Shown here piece after piece: positions 40,526 through 49,545 of a DNA stretch of 64,000 nucleotides. A program made the position numbers and the translations under genes. Under the pieces are notes generated by a model. That model searched no databases and was not told where the DNA came from. It worked only from the letters and a program-made list of their open reading frames with translations. The first letter of the stretch is position 1. Each line of letters opens with the position of its first letter. The stretch is from positions 21,084 through 85,083 of the forward strand of contig JAJDDV010000022.1 in NCBI GenBank assembly GCA_029260135.1, given 5' to 3'. The DNA comes from Phycisphaerae bacterium (GTDB lineage: Bacteria > Planctomycetota > Phycisphaerae > UBA1845).

Positions 40526-40549
40526 TGGCACGTTCGTTCCCGCGCGGTC

Positions 40550-42139
40550 TTACGGAATATCGCTCATCAGAATCGGTGGGCAATGGAAGTAGCAAACGCG
40601 TGCGTCCGCCCCTTCGCCGTCTCGCGCCATACCCAGCGCCGTGTCCAGCGAAGGCGCGATCTCATACCCCAGCCGCCCCGCCGCCATCTGACTCTTGGGA
40701 TTCACGGCGATCACGCGACCGACGTGTGCCGCGCCATGCGCGCCCCAATACCACATGTAGAAAGGATGCACACCATGGTAGGCATACGAGTTGCGGTACA
40801 GATCGATGTAACGCTCATTCTCCGCGTACGACGTCTCAAACCGCTCCGCCAGCTCCTTCGGGTCGCGCGTCTGCGGAATCAGCTCCTCGAAGAAATCGAA
40901 GTAGGACGGATGATGCGTCATGTGGAACTTGTTCTCGAGCGGATGAAGCATAATCATCGTCCCGCCCTCGCGCAAGTAAGGCCGATTGCGATAGAAATTG
41001 AAGAAGTACCCCAGCGCCAGGCAGTTCACCAGAATCGGATTGAGAATCGAATCGACATTGTACGGCCCGATGGACGGCAGGCCCACGATGACTACGTCGT
41101 ACGCCTCGGGGACTTTGACGAGATACTGCTCGTTGACGGCCTCGAGTGTTCTTGCGTGAACCGCCTCGGTCTCGCCCGCGTGAACCCCCGTGAGTCCGTA
41201 CGGCGCAGGAAGAGCACTGTACGCCTTGCGTCGAAGCGGACCGGGAAGGAGCTTCAACCCCACACGGCTGCTCTGAAACGTAAGATGATCGCGAAGACCC
41301 CAGTCATGCTCGCGCTTCTGCAAGAAACCCAGCGAGCGATGGAACGTATCGCTGTTGAGCGTCGTCTCAATCGTGAAGATCTTGAGGTGCTCCTTGGCGA
41401 TCTCGCCCATACGCTCACAGGAACGATGGAAAATGCTGTTCGGCGGATCCATGTAGCTCGAATCGTGCAGCATCGTCTGCGGATTGTGATGGTGTCGCAC
41501 CGACTTGTACGTCGCCAGACCGACCGGCACCGATTTGTGACCGCCGTCCATCGTCACGAGATTGATGTTCACATAGATCAGCAAATCCGACTCGACCGCA
41601 CGCCGGTTGATCTCCACATCTTCCCCATGCTCGGTTTGGCCAAGGTGCGTATTACCTTCCGGATCTTCCGCGTCGTGATTGTAGAGTCGGTCAGGCCAGA
41701 ATCGTTTGAAGATCGCAGATCCCACGAAGTGCTTCAGCTCCTTCGGCGTGCATCTGCGGTGCAGACAGATCGCACAGATCAGGTGAATGTCCGTCACCCC
41801 CGCGCGATCCAACCGCTCGAGCACAATCTCCATCACCGTCTGCCGGATGTCGGGCTTGGCCATCGCCGGCAGTGGCAGCGACACGTCATCGAACGCGATC
41901 GTCACCTTCATCCCTGCCGTGAGCAATCCGTCGAGCGGCTCACTGTTTTCGGGATGATCGATCGCCTGAACAATCGCCGCCCGTCGATCCGGAAGCGGAT
42001 CGAGCGGCGCGTTCGGATAGATCACCGTCGTGCCGACCGGCAGTCGGTGTCGCTCGTATCCCTCCCCGCAGTGAAAGAGAAAAGGCGGATCCTTGGACGT
42101 CACCGTATGAATATTGGAAGATCCGTTCGTCGTCGTCAT
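40550..42139 (-). CDS. LarA-like (DUF2088) protein of ether-lipid-type operon
   Basis: A 529-residue protein with the fold of nickel-dependent lactate racemase LarA. The N-terminal part has VTIAFDDVSLPLPAM, then HLICAICLHRRCTPKELKHF. The central DGGHKSVPVGLATYKSVRHHH matches the LarA-like metal/cofactor region, with several His and Lys. Family members act on 2-hydroxy acids through a nickel-pincer cofactor, but many homologues are uncharacterised. The genes for making that cofactor (larB, larC, larE) are not in this window. It starts 6 nt after the dehydrogenase gene, so it is part of the lipid operon. Its role there is unknown. Confidence 0.82.
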   Translation of the reverse strand: MTTTNGSSNIHTVTSKDPPFLFHCGEGYERHRLPVGTTVIYPNAPLDPLPDRRAAIVQAIDHPENSEPLDGLLTAGMKVTIAFDDVSLPLPAMAKPDIRQTVMEIVLERLDRAGVTDIHLICAICLHRRCTPKELKHFVGSAIFKRFWPDRLYNHDAEDPEGNTHLGQTEHGEDVEINRRAVESDLLIYVNINLVTMDGGHKSVPVGLATYKSVRHHHNPQTMLHDSSYMDPPNSIFHRSCERMGEIAKEHLKIFTIETTLNSDTFHRSLGFLQKREHDWGLRDHLTFQSSRVGLKLLPGPLRRKAYSALPAPYGLTGVHAGETEAVHARTLEAVNEQYLVKVPEAYDVVIVGLPSIGPYNVDSILNPILVNCLALGYFFNFYRNRPYLREGGTMIMLHPLENKFHMTHHPSYFDFFEELIPQTRDPKELAERFETSYAENERYIDLYRNSYAYHGVHPFYMWYWGAHGAAHVGRVIAVNPKSQMAAGRLGYEIAPSLDTALGMARDGEGADARVCYFHCPPILMSDIP

Positions 42140-42145
42140 CGAGCT

Positions 42146-43381
42146 TCATCCTTGATGGATCGTAAAAACCGTCTTGACCACACCGCTTCGCCCCGTCTGG
42201 ATCGCCGACGAAAACGCCGCCCGGTAGTCCTCCAGCGCGAAAGGTTCCCCTACCATTCGTGCGAGCTTCTCTCCCCAAGTGCGCATCAGGTCGATCGCGA
42301 TCGTGAACGTATCACACGCTTCATCGCCACGACGCTCGCGACCATACGCATACGCCGCGCGAACCGTCAGCTCCTTGAACCACATCGGCGTCCAGTCGAC
42401 CGCCGGTGGAGCGCCCGGCATACCCACCAACACGAACGTCCCGCCGCTCTTCGTGAATCGCAGTCCGTCATCGATCGACGCGGTCGACGCCACACAGTCG
42501 AACGTCGCCGACGCGCCACCGATCACCGTCGGCTTGCCGAGTTGCGGGTCAAGAACCTCGGCCCCCAGTGCGCTGCCCCACGCCGCATATCGAGCTGCAA
42601 CCGACCCGCCGGCGGCGAGCAACACGTCGGCCCCCAGCTCCATCGCCGCCTGCCGCTGATGATCGTGCTTCGCCACCGCCACAATCCGGGCGCGACGGTC
42701 CAACGCTCGCAGCGCCGCGATCGTGAGTAAACCGATCGATCCACACCCGATCACCAGCGCCGTATCCTCGGCCGCCAGGTCGGCCCGGAGTGCGCCGTGA
42801 ACCGCGCAGGCGAACGGCTCGATCAATACGGCCGTCCGATCCTCCAGCCCGTCGGGAACACGATAGACCTGCGAGGCGTGCGCCACGAAGTTTTCGCCGA
42901 ACGCCCCGCCCGTGTCGCGGCAGAACCCCGTCTGAATCCCGGCCGAAACGTCGCCCCGCGTCACGTTTCGGCACAGCGCGTCGCACCCGCCGCTGCACGC
43001 CTCGCACGGAGGCTCAATGCCGCGTGCATGACACCCCAGTGCCGGGTGGAGCACGACGCGATCCCCCTCGCCAAGTGTGTCAACCTCCTGCCCCACCTCG
43101 ATCACCGTCCCCACCGTCTCATGCCCCATTACAAACGGCATCGACGTCACCGGCGCCAGATACGGACTGCTCTTCGCGCAGACCGTCGCCACGTCCGACC
43201 CACAAATCCCCGCCAGGCGCGGCGCAATCCGCACCCAATGGGGCGTGGGCAACGGCGGCGGCGGAATGTCCGAGAGTGACAACGGTGAGACACTGCCGGT
43301 ATAGAGTCCTCGGAAGCGCGGACCGAGGATCTTCAGCATGGCGTACCGCGGAATGCTCTTTCGGTACAGCAGCGCCTTCAT
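42146..43381 (-). CDS. Zinc-dependent MDR-family alcohol dehydrogenase
   Basis: A 411-residue medium-chain dehydrogenase/reductase. It has catalytic zinc ligands in GICGSD and GHETVG, a structural-zinc lobe (CEACSGGCDALC), and the Rossmann loop VIGCGSIGLL for NAD(P). It oxidises or reduces alcohols and aldehydes. In an operon with a fatty-acyl reductase it could handle a fatty aldehyde or a glycerol-linked ketone or alcohol. Its start overlaps the phosphatase stop by ATGA and its stop is 6 nt from the LarA-like gene, so translation is coupled. Confidence 0.86.
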   Translation of the reverse strand: MKALLYRKSIPRYAMLKILGPRFRGLYTGSVSPLSLSDIPPPPLPTPHWVRIAPRLAGICGSDVATVCAKSSPYLAPVTSMPFVMGHETVGTVIEVGQEVDTLGEGDRVVLHPALGCHARGIEPPCEACSGGCDALCRNVTRGDVSAGIQTGFCRDTGGAFGENFVAHASQVYRVPDGLEDRTAVLIEPFACAVHGALRADLAAEDTALVIGCGSIGLLTIAALRALDRRARIVAVAKHDHQRQAAMELGADVLLAAGGSVAARYAAWGSALGAEVLDPQLGKPTVIGGASATFDCVASTASIDDGLRFTKSGGTFVLVGMPGAPPAVDWTPMWFKELTVRAAYAYGRERRGDEACDTFTIAIDLMRTWGEKLARMVGEPFALEDYRAAFSSAIQTGRSGVVKTVFTIHQG

Positions 43382-44097
43382 GGACTGTCACTCCCGTGAC
43401 ACTCTCGGGTCGTCCAGTGCAGCACCGGCCAGCCCCGCTTCGACGCTCGTGCGGCCAACGCCTTGTCGGGATTGACGGCACGCGGGAAGCCGACGGTTTC
43501 GAGCATGGGAAGGTCGGCGATGCTGTCACCGTAGGCGTAGGATTGAGACAGATCGATGCCCTGAGCCTCGGCGAAGGCGTGAATCCTCCGGGCCTTCTCC
43601 TCCATGCCGATCGGCGGTCCATTGAGATCGCCCGTAAACATCCCGTTCGATTCGACGAGCGACGGCGCCATGACATCATCCACCGAGAGATCCTCAGCCA
43701 AGGGTGTAATGATAAAGTCGATGGACCCCGTCACGAAGACGATCCGCCGCCCCGCCTCTCGGTGTTTCGCGATGCAGTCGCTCGCCTGAACGAAGCGCCG
43801 AGGATGGATGACATCACGATGGCAGTCCTGGACCAGGGCTCTGATGTCCACCGTCGAGAGTCCGGCGTAACTTCGGTAGAAAACGATATTGAGTCGACTC
43901 CGGTCGATCTTATCGAGCACGAGGTAGTAGAGACATTTCACCAAGAACGCCGCATACCACAGGCGCCCGGCAAGCGGTCCCATGCGTCGTCGTCGGAAGT
44001 AGGCGTAGTAGTCGACGATCGTCGTGGCGGTGATGGTGCCATCCACATCGAAAATCGCGGCCTGGCGGGCGGAACCCGAGTCACTCGCGGTGGTCAC
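43378..44097 (-). CDS. HAD-superfamily phosphatase (SerB-like, HAD-IB)
   Basis: A 239-residue haloacid dehalogenase-type hydrolase. Motif I is FDVDGT (nucleophile D17, acid/base D19), motif II VFVTGS, motif III with a conserved Lys, and motif IV YGDSIADLPML. The closest family in pattern is the phosphoserine phosphatase/1-acylglycerol-phosphate-linked HAD-IB group. Some of these are fused to or neighbours of PlsC acyltransferases in lipid pathways. It overlaps the upstream giant gene and the downstream dehydrogenase gene by 4 nt each (ATGA). A lipid-phosphate substrate fits the context but is inferred. Confidence 0.85.
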   Translation of the reverse strand: MTTASDSGSARQAAIFDVDGTITATTIVDYYAYFRRRRMGPLAGRLWYAAFLVKCLYYLVLDKIDRSRLNIVFYRSYAGLSTVDIRALVQDCHRDVIHPRRFVQASDCIAKHREAGRRIVFVTGSIDFIITPLAEDLSVDDVMAPSLVESNGMFTGDLNGPPIGMEEKARRIHAFAEAQGIDLSQSYAYGDSIADLPMLETVGFPRAVNPDKALAARASKRGWPVLHWTTRECHGSDSP

Positions 44098-47000
44098 ACC
44101 GGCGCTCCCGCAGCCAACTCGCGCACAGCGTTCTCGACCTGTAGTGTGAGGGCACGCAACCGCGCAAAGCGGTCGTCGTCGCCCTCGTCTTTCGGCGGAT
44201 GAACCGGCTCGCCGAACGTCACGGCAATCGCGCCGGGTCGGACAAACCGGTGTCCCTTGGCCAGGAGATCAAACGCGCGATCAATGTAGACCGGAACAAT
44301 GGGAACCTGACGCTCCATGGCCAACACGGAAACGCCGATCTTGAAGGGCTGCATCTCGCCGGTGGTCGATCGTGTGCCCTCCGGGAAGATCAGCAATCCA
44401 TCTCCACGCCTCAGTGCGTCGGCGCAGCGTCGAAGTCCAAGCACGCCGTCGGCCTGGCGATCGAAGGGGATCGTATCGAGCAATCGGCCAAAGACGATTC
44501 GTTTGAACGCATTGCTGAAGAAGTAGTCCTCTGCGCCGGCGATCCAGACGCGTCTCTTTCCTCCCACGGCGACGAGCGTCGACGGCGAATCAAGATGGGA
44601 CGAATGATTGGGCGCGAGGATGAATCCACCCTTCGCCGGAATGTTCTCCCGCCCCCGCGCATGAATGCGCACGTACGAGTGCATGAAGGCGTTAATCCCA
44701 CCGCGCACCAACCAACGCGCGGGAACGAGCGGCGTGGGAATCGTCCCGTTCAACCTGGCGTCGGCTTGGGGTTGCGTGGTCCACTTTCCCCGGCGTCCGG
44801 CCCCGTGAGCGGGCTTCTTGGGTTGCCGATCACCGACGAGCTTGAGTAGGTCGGATACCCGCGCGATCTTGGCCGCGGTCTCGCCGTCGATCGACTTTCT
44901 GAACTGGGCCTCGATCTCGCTGAGGACATCCATCTTTCCGATACTGTCGATGCCCAGGTCGAGGTGCAGGTGCATCTCCCTTCCGATCGACTCGGGTGAG
45001 CGCTTGGCCTGGCGCGAGAGGATCCGGCGAACGGCATCGAGCTGGGCATCGTCGTCGAGATCGCCCCTTCGCCGAGATTCTCCATCGCCGACACCCTCCG
45101 CAGGCGACTCGTCAAAAGGCTTCGACGCACGCTGTGCACAGACCCAGTCGCGAATGGCGCCGCGTTTGGCTTTGAGTGTGGAAGTCTTGGGGAGTTCGCG
45201 ATCCCAAAAGTGCAGCGTGGCGATTCTCTGATGCGACGGAAGCGCGTCACCGACGGCCTCGACGGCGATGCGAATCTCACGTTCGATCGATGATCGATCG
45301 AGATCGGGCGACGTGGCGGAATCGATCACGATGACGGCGTGGATGGCCTCGCCCAGTCCGTCTTCCGAAGCCATTCCGAAGATACAGAGTTCCTTGGTAT
45401 ACGGGAGGTCACCGTATCGCGCCTCGACCTCATCGGGATAGACATTCTTCCCGGCACTCGTGACGATCAGATCCTTGGATCTTCCCGTAAGGAAGAGGTA
45501 GCCGTCCGAGTCGCGGCGCCCTAGATCGCCCGTGCGAAACCACCCGTCGACGAGGACTTCGTCGGTGGCGGAAGGGTTCTTGAGGTAGCCTGTCATCACG
45601 TTGGGCCCGCGGACCCAGACCTCACCGATGCCCTCGAGGTTTTCGTTCCGTATGTCGGTCTCGACGCCGGGCAGAGGCGGTCCGACGGAACCGCCGCGCG
45701 CGCGACCCGGTGGATTGACCGTGAGCACGGGCGATGTTTCGGTCAGGCCATATCCTTCATAGACTTGGAACCCGAGGCGTCGGAAGGAGGCGAACAGGCC
45801 TGGGTCAAGTCGAGAGCCCCCGGACACGAACATGCGCAGTCTTCCGCCGAACCGCTTGTGAACGGTACCGAAGAGCAGCCGGCCCATACGATGCCCCGAC
45901 ACGTTCGAAAGGAAGCCAAGGACCCTGAAAAATGTCCGTTTCACTCGGCCTGCGGTCGCAACGGCGTTCTCGATGGAGTCGTGGAACATCCCCAGCAGTC
46001 GCGGGACGACCAGCATCTTCGTCGTTCCGGTCGCCTGCATGACGGAGAGAATCTCCGGACCCTTGAGCTGTTCCACATAGGTGAGCGTGGCGCCGCTGAC
46101 GAGCGGGACGAGGAAGCCGCCGGTAAACTCGAACGCGTGGTACATCGGCAAGACGGAGAGAAGCTGATCGGCGGCACCGACCGGATGCACGCGGACCAGG
46201 GCCGCGGCGTTCGCAATGAAGTTGCGATGCGTCAGTTGAACCGCCTTCGGCGAGACGGTTGTGCCCGAGGTGAAGAGGATCGACGCCACCTGGGACTCGT
46301 CGACATCGACGGGATCGGGAGCGGCGTCACGCGCGGCGCCGGGGCGAGGAATGAACGGCTCGCGCATCACGACCAGCTCAGGGTCGCCTTCACTTCGCTT
46401 GTCTGACAGTGCGTCGTGCGTGGCCGGCGTCGCGCACATCAGCTTCGACTCGGCAAAACGCGACGACGCCCAGGCTTCATCCGGCGGAAGCTGCGGATCG
46501 AGTGGAACGGCGATCAGACCGGCTCGCATGGCTGCGAGATAGGTGAGCCCCCACTCCGGACCGCTCTCGCCACAGATGGCGATGCGGTCGCCTGGTCTCA
46601 GGTTGCGTTCGTTGAACCGGCGCATGATCGCGCCGGTCGCGTGGAGCGCTTCTTCAAACGTATAGCGAACCCAGCGGTTGTTTCGACGAACCTGGAGCGC
46701 GGGCTTCTCACCAAATCGCTTGACGGCTCGCTGAAACACATCAAACAGGTGAGCGCCTTTCAGCGCGTCGGCGGCACTGCCCGGCCCGTCATCTCCGCGC
46801 GGATCGGCGGCGAGAATCTTCTGTGTCGGCTCGCTTCCGGTCCCCAGTACGAACGAGCGAATCCCCGGAACGTGGCGGTTGACGATGTAGTCTTGCCAGT
46901 CGATCACACCGGCGTCGAAGGGGAATGCCTCACGGTCTTCGGCGCAGAGCCTTGCCTCGGCGGTGCGCAAGGTATCGTCGGCGAAGCGGCAATCCAAATG

Positions 47001-48395
47001 CGTGTAGGGAAAGTAGATCTTCGCGAAGTAGACCAGCTGCTCGACGCGACGCGCGATCGCGGTCACGCGCCGGAAGCGCCGCCCCTGGATGCCGAGCGCC
47101 TTGAAAATCTTCAGGACCTGCGCGATGCGGCGCTGCTTGGCCTGCCAGCGATTCATGAAGGCATCGCGCGAAACCAAACGCAGCCGGCCGGGACGAATGG
47201 GTCTTCCACTGTCATCGAGCATGGGGCGCAGACGATAGGCTCGCTCGAGTGCCGTTCGCAGCGCGCCAACGCGAAATGGATTGCGGTCACTCGATGCGCA
47301 GTGATAGACGCGGAGTCCGTCACGCCAGCCTTCACCGACGGGAAGCGTCGCGATCATCGCGTTGGCGACGAAGTCGACGGGAATCAGATCGATGGAAATG
47401 TCGGCGTTGGCGGGAAATTCGTTCACTTTTCCCTGACCGTACGCAACGATAATCGGGTCGGCCATCCGCAGTCCGTCGATCCAACCGGGGAGCGGCTCTT
47501 CGAAACTTCCCTCGATGATGGCCGGTCGAAAGATGACGAGCGGTACGTCAGCCCGGTCGCGCACCAGAAGTTGTTCGCCGATCCACTTGGTGAACGTGTA
47601 CGTGTCGTTCCACCCGTGAGATCTCGCACGGCGCATGCCGGCTTCGATCAGCTCGCGCCGGCACATTTCCGAGTCGGCGCCGAACCGGTGTCTGACCTCT
47701 GCGGCTTCACCCCGCATCGATTCGACGAGACCGTCGAGATCAAACGCGCCGTCGTCGCGGCGCGGAAGAGACTCTCTCGCTCGTTCGGGCGCTGAGAAAT
47801 CTTCGAGCACTTCGCCGGTTCGGGCACCGCAGACGTAGCACGTGGAGACGTGCATGAAGGGGACGTCGCCACAATCTTGTGCAAAGCGCAGCAGCCGCCC
47901 AGGCCCCATCGTGTTGAGTTCGACCGCCAGGTCGATGCGCTCGTCGAAGGTCACGGTCGCGGCGCTGTTGACGATCAACGTGATCTTTCGCGTCAGCGCC
48001 TCGTAGTCCGCCGGATCGAACCCGAGATTCTCCTTCGTAAGATCGCCTGCAATGACATCGATCTTCTCTTCGCAAAGTTCCTCGAAGCCATGCCCCAGCG
48101 AGGCGCGGAGCCGATCGTACGCGCGTGAACCGAGCACCTCGCGCACGACGCGTTGGCGCGCGGACGTACCGTCGGAGCGCTGTCGGATCAGCAGGTGGAT
48201 CTTGCCGACGGAGTCGACCGCGCGCAACAGTTTCTCGACGAACGCTTTGGCGAGGAAACCCGTCGATCCCGTCACCAGGATGTGGTGCCCCGCCAAACGA
48301 TCGCGAATGCTGTGCGGGTCTGTCGTTGGCTGTGTCGTCACGTGTCCTTGTTCGCCGCGCACAAGACCGTCCGGCCCATCGCCCCTCGGAGCCAT
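44094..48395 (-). CDS. ElbD-like acyl reductase-ligase-ACP-acyltransferase
   Basis: A 1433-residue multidomain enzyme. Residues about 40-330 form an acyl-thioester reductase domain (GSTGFLA at 43-49; Tyr266-x3-Lys270 in YTFTK). About 430-520 resembles the fatty-acyl reductase C-terminal region. About 550-1090 is an AMP-forming acyl ligase (SGTTVSPKAV at 710-719, GYGLTETSP, GWFRTGDLG, and PKTSTLKAKR with the catalytic Lys). An acyl carrier domain follows, with phosphopantetheine serine S1151 in LGIDSIGKMD. The end is a PlsC acyltransferase (NHSSHLD 1263-1269, FPEGTR 1337-1342). This order is that of ElbD, required for ether lipids in Myxococcus xanthus. The ATG at 48395 has GGAG 5 nt upstream. 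In-frame starts at 48548 and 48341 are alternatives. Confidence 0.9.
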   Translation of the reverse strand: MAPRGDGPDGLVRGEQGHVTTQPTTDPHSIRDRLAGHHILVTGSTGFLAKAFVEKLLRAVDSVGKIHLLIRQRSDGTSARQRVVREVLGSRAYDRLRASLGHGFEELCEEKIDVIAGDLTKENLGFDPADYEALTRKITLIVNSAATVTFDERIDLAVELNTMGPGRLLRFAQDCGDVPFMHVSTCYVCGARTGEVLEDFSAPERARESLPRRDDGAFDLDGLVESMRGEAAEVRHRFGADSEMCRRELIEAGMRRARSHGWNDTYTFTKWIGEQLLVRDRADVPLVIFRPAIIEGSFEEPLPGWIDGLRMADPIIVAYGQGKVNEFPANADISIDLIPVDFVANAMIATLPVGEGWRDGLRVYHCASSDRNPFRVGALRTALERAYRLRPMLDDSGRPIRPGRLRLVSRDAFMNRWQAKQRRIAQVLKIFKALGIQGRRFRRVTAIARRVEQLVYFAKIYFPYTHLDCRFADDTLRTAEARLCAEDREAFPFDAGVIDWQDYIVNRHVPGIRSFVLGTGSEPTQKILAADPRGDDGPGSAADALKGAHLFDVFQRAVKRFGEKPALQVRRNNRWVRYTFEEALHATGAIMRRFNERNLRPGDRIAICGESGPEWGLTYLAAMRAGLIAVPLDPQLPPDEAWASSRFAESKLMCATPATHDALSDKRSEGDPELVVMREPFIPRPGAARDAAPDPVDVDESQVASILFTSGTTVSPKAVQLTHRNFIANAAALVRVHPVGAADQLLSVLPMYHAFEFTGGFLVPLVSGATLTYVEQLKGPEILSVMQATGTTKMLVVPRLLGMFHDSIENAVATAGRVKRTFFRVLGFLSNVSGHRMGRLLFGTVHKRFGGRLRMFVSGGSRLDPGLFASFRRLGFQVYEGYGLTETSPVLTVNPPGRARGGSVGPPLPGVETDIRNENLEGIGEVWVRGPNVMTGYLKNPSATDEVLVDGWFRTGDLGRRDSDGYLFLTGRSKDLIVTSAGKNVYPDEVEARYGDLPYTKELCIFGMASEDGLGEAIHAVIVIDSATSPDLDRSSIEREIRIAVEAVGDALPSHQRIATLHFWDRELPKTSTLKAKRGAIRDWVCAQRASKPFDESPAEGVGDGESRRRGDLDDDAQLDAVRRILSRQAKRSPESIGREMHLHLDLGIDSIGKMDVLSEIEAQFRKSIDGETAAKIARVSDLLKLVGDRQPKKPAHGAGRRGKWTTQPQADARLNGTIPTPLVPARWLVRGGINAFMHSYVRIHARGRENIPAKGGFILAPNHSSHLDSPSTLVAVGGKRRVWIAGAEDYFFSNAFKRIVFGRLLDTIPFDRQADGVLGLRRCADALRRGDGLLIFPEGTRSTTGEMQPFKIGVSVLAMERQVPIVPVYIDRAFDLLAKGHRFVRPGAIAVTFGEPVHPPKDEGDDDRFARLRALTLQVENAVRELAAGAPV

Positions 48396-48865
48396 CCTGA
48401 CTCCAGGCCGTGGGCGGGGCATGGCCAAGCCGACCGCCATTGGCGGAATCTCGCCGCCATGACGTGCGCAAAACCCGCCGCCGGCACCGGTCCGTATCAT
48501 CATGATCCGTGACGGAATTGGCAACATTCCCTCGTCAGATCTCATCAAACCGCGTTTTCAATATCACCAGTGCCTGTGATATCATGTGCCCCCTGACCCG
48601 GACGGGAATGCATCCCCGTTCGCGCGCCCGCGCCCATACACGAACCGATCGATCCGCGTTACGGAACGGCTCACTTCGCGCGCGATGACGGACTCAGGCG
48701 CTGATCGATGCTCATTCGCACAGCCTCGAGACTCAGGCAGCCATGGCGGACGTTTTAACCTGACCCTTCAGCTCTCTGGCGTCTCGGATCGAGGCGTTGT
48801 AAGGTCCCCCGCGACGGGACCGCACCTTGGTGGTGCGATGCTTAGGCCCTGCTTACGAGGATGAG
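48396..48865. other. 470-bp divergent promoter region
   Basis: Between the start of the ether-lipid-type operon and a plus-strand small gene. If the operon's first start were 48548, the gap would shrink to 317 bp. It contains the dyad listed separately at 48561-48582. I see no further gene and no clear sigma-70 promoter pair. Confidence 0.4.
48561..48582. promoter_or_regulatory. Dyad upstream of the ether-lipid-type operon
   Basis: ATATCAC, an 8-nt spacer, then GTGATAT: a perfect 7-bp inverted repeat in an A+T-rich patch of the divergent region. Symmetry, spacing and local A+T content resemble an operator for a dimeric regulator that could control the lipid operon, the small gene, or both. 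No regulator gene adjoins. Confidence 0.35.
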
Positions 48866-49135
48866 ATGAAGGAATATTCGCCCCACCAGAAGAAGATCAT
48901 CGAACGGTATTACGACCGGCGCGACGAGATCATGCTCGGCAAGCTCGGCGAGATGGTCACGGAGGTCATCCTGGCTGAAACGGACAAGCGGCGCGACCAA
49001 CTCTGGGGTCGCATCGAGAAGGCGATGAAGAATCTGAAAGTCCCGCCGCGCCTGTCTGCGCACATCCTGACAACGCGCGATGCGGAAGTGCTGGCGCGCA
49101 ACGTTCGCGATTGGCTGAAGCAGGCGAAGGGGTGA
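48866..49135 (+). CDS. Small helical protein of unknown function
   Basis: An 89-residue soluble protein, highly charged and helical (MKEYSPHQKKIIERYYDRRD through LARNVRDWLKQAKG), with no Cys and no membrane segment. The ATG at 48866 follows GAGG by 5 nt. Composition and steady coding pattern support a real gene. I do not recognise the family. It is followed by an 8-bp tandem repeat that begins right after its stop codon. Confidence 0.65.
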   Translation: MKEYSPHQKKIIERYYDRRDEIMLGKLGEMVTEVILAETDKRRDQLWGRIEKAMKNLKVPPRLSAHILTTRDAEVLARNVRDWLKQAKG

Positions 49136-49138
49136 GCG

Positions 49139-49175
49139 GAAGCGACGAAGCGACGGAGCCACGCAGCGACGAAGG
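49139..49175 (+). repeat. 8-bp tandem repeat (GAAGCGAC type)
   Basis: Four and a half units of an 8-bp repeat: GAAGCGAC, GAAGCGAC, GGAGCCAC, GCAGCGAC, GAAGG. It begins 3 nt after the stop of the preceding gene. It is the reverse complement of the 8-bp tandem array that ends the groEL gene at 51955-52018. Confidence 0.7.
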
Positions 49176-49278
49176 GGTGAGCCGGGAGAAGAGGGGCGGA
49201 GGGGCCCGCCGCGGCGGGCAGGCTCCGGAGCGCGGGAGAGGGGCCACGCCCTGACGACCTCGACCATCCGTCAATCAT

Positions 49279-49317
49279 TCCCCCAGGTCAGCGCTTCGCT
49301 AGCGACCTTGGCCACCC
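49279..49317 (+). repeat. Palindromic unit ending CCACCC
   Basis: A REP-like unit that starts TCCCCCAGGTC and ends GACCTTGGCCACCC, with a small inner hairpin AGCG-CTT-CGCT. It is a degenerate relative of the cleaner unit at 51669-51697. Confidence 0.5.
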
Positions 49318-49330
49318 GTCCATCAGCCAA

Positions 49331-49387
49331 AAGAAACAGACCCCCCTGAATCCCCCCTTGGTAACGGACAACGTCCCGAGGGGGGAG
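49331..49387 (+). repeat. 57-bp dispersed repeat, module 1, copy A
   Basis: A 57-bp block that recurs at 51868-51924 with only 5 mismatches. It contains the arms CCCCCCT (49352-49358) and AGGGGGG (49379-49385), which can form a hairpin. No coding function is evident. Confidence 0.75.
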
Positions 49388-49452
49388 CCGGGCGCTGCAT
49401 CAAGATGCACCCTACGCCGGCCGTGGAATCGACACGGGCAAACGAGTTTGCC

Positions 49453-49513
49453 CATGCCACCCTGCCGAACGCTGCGACAGCATGCCCGCGCCTTGGCTTG
49501 GGCATGGCACCCG
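49453..49513 (+). repeat. About 61-bp dispersed repeat, module 2, copy A
   Basis: Begins CATGCCACC and ends GGCATGGCACCCG, with CCATGCC/GGCATGG able to pair as outer arms. It recurs almost unchanged at 51725-51786. Here module 2 follows module 1; in the other copy the order is reversed. Confidence 0.75.
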
Positions 49514-49545
49514 GCGCGGCAAGTGGGAAGCGCTACAAGGCTGAA

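Noticed and set aside
40583..42730. Plus-strand frame of 715 codons
   Set aside because: Antisense to the LarA-like and dehydrogenase genes; Arg/His-rich translation typical of the complement of a G+C-rich gene; no RBS or family.
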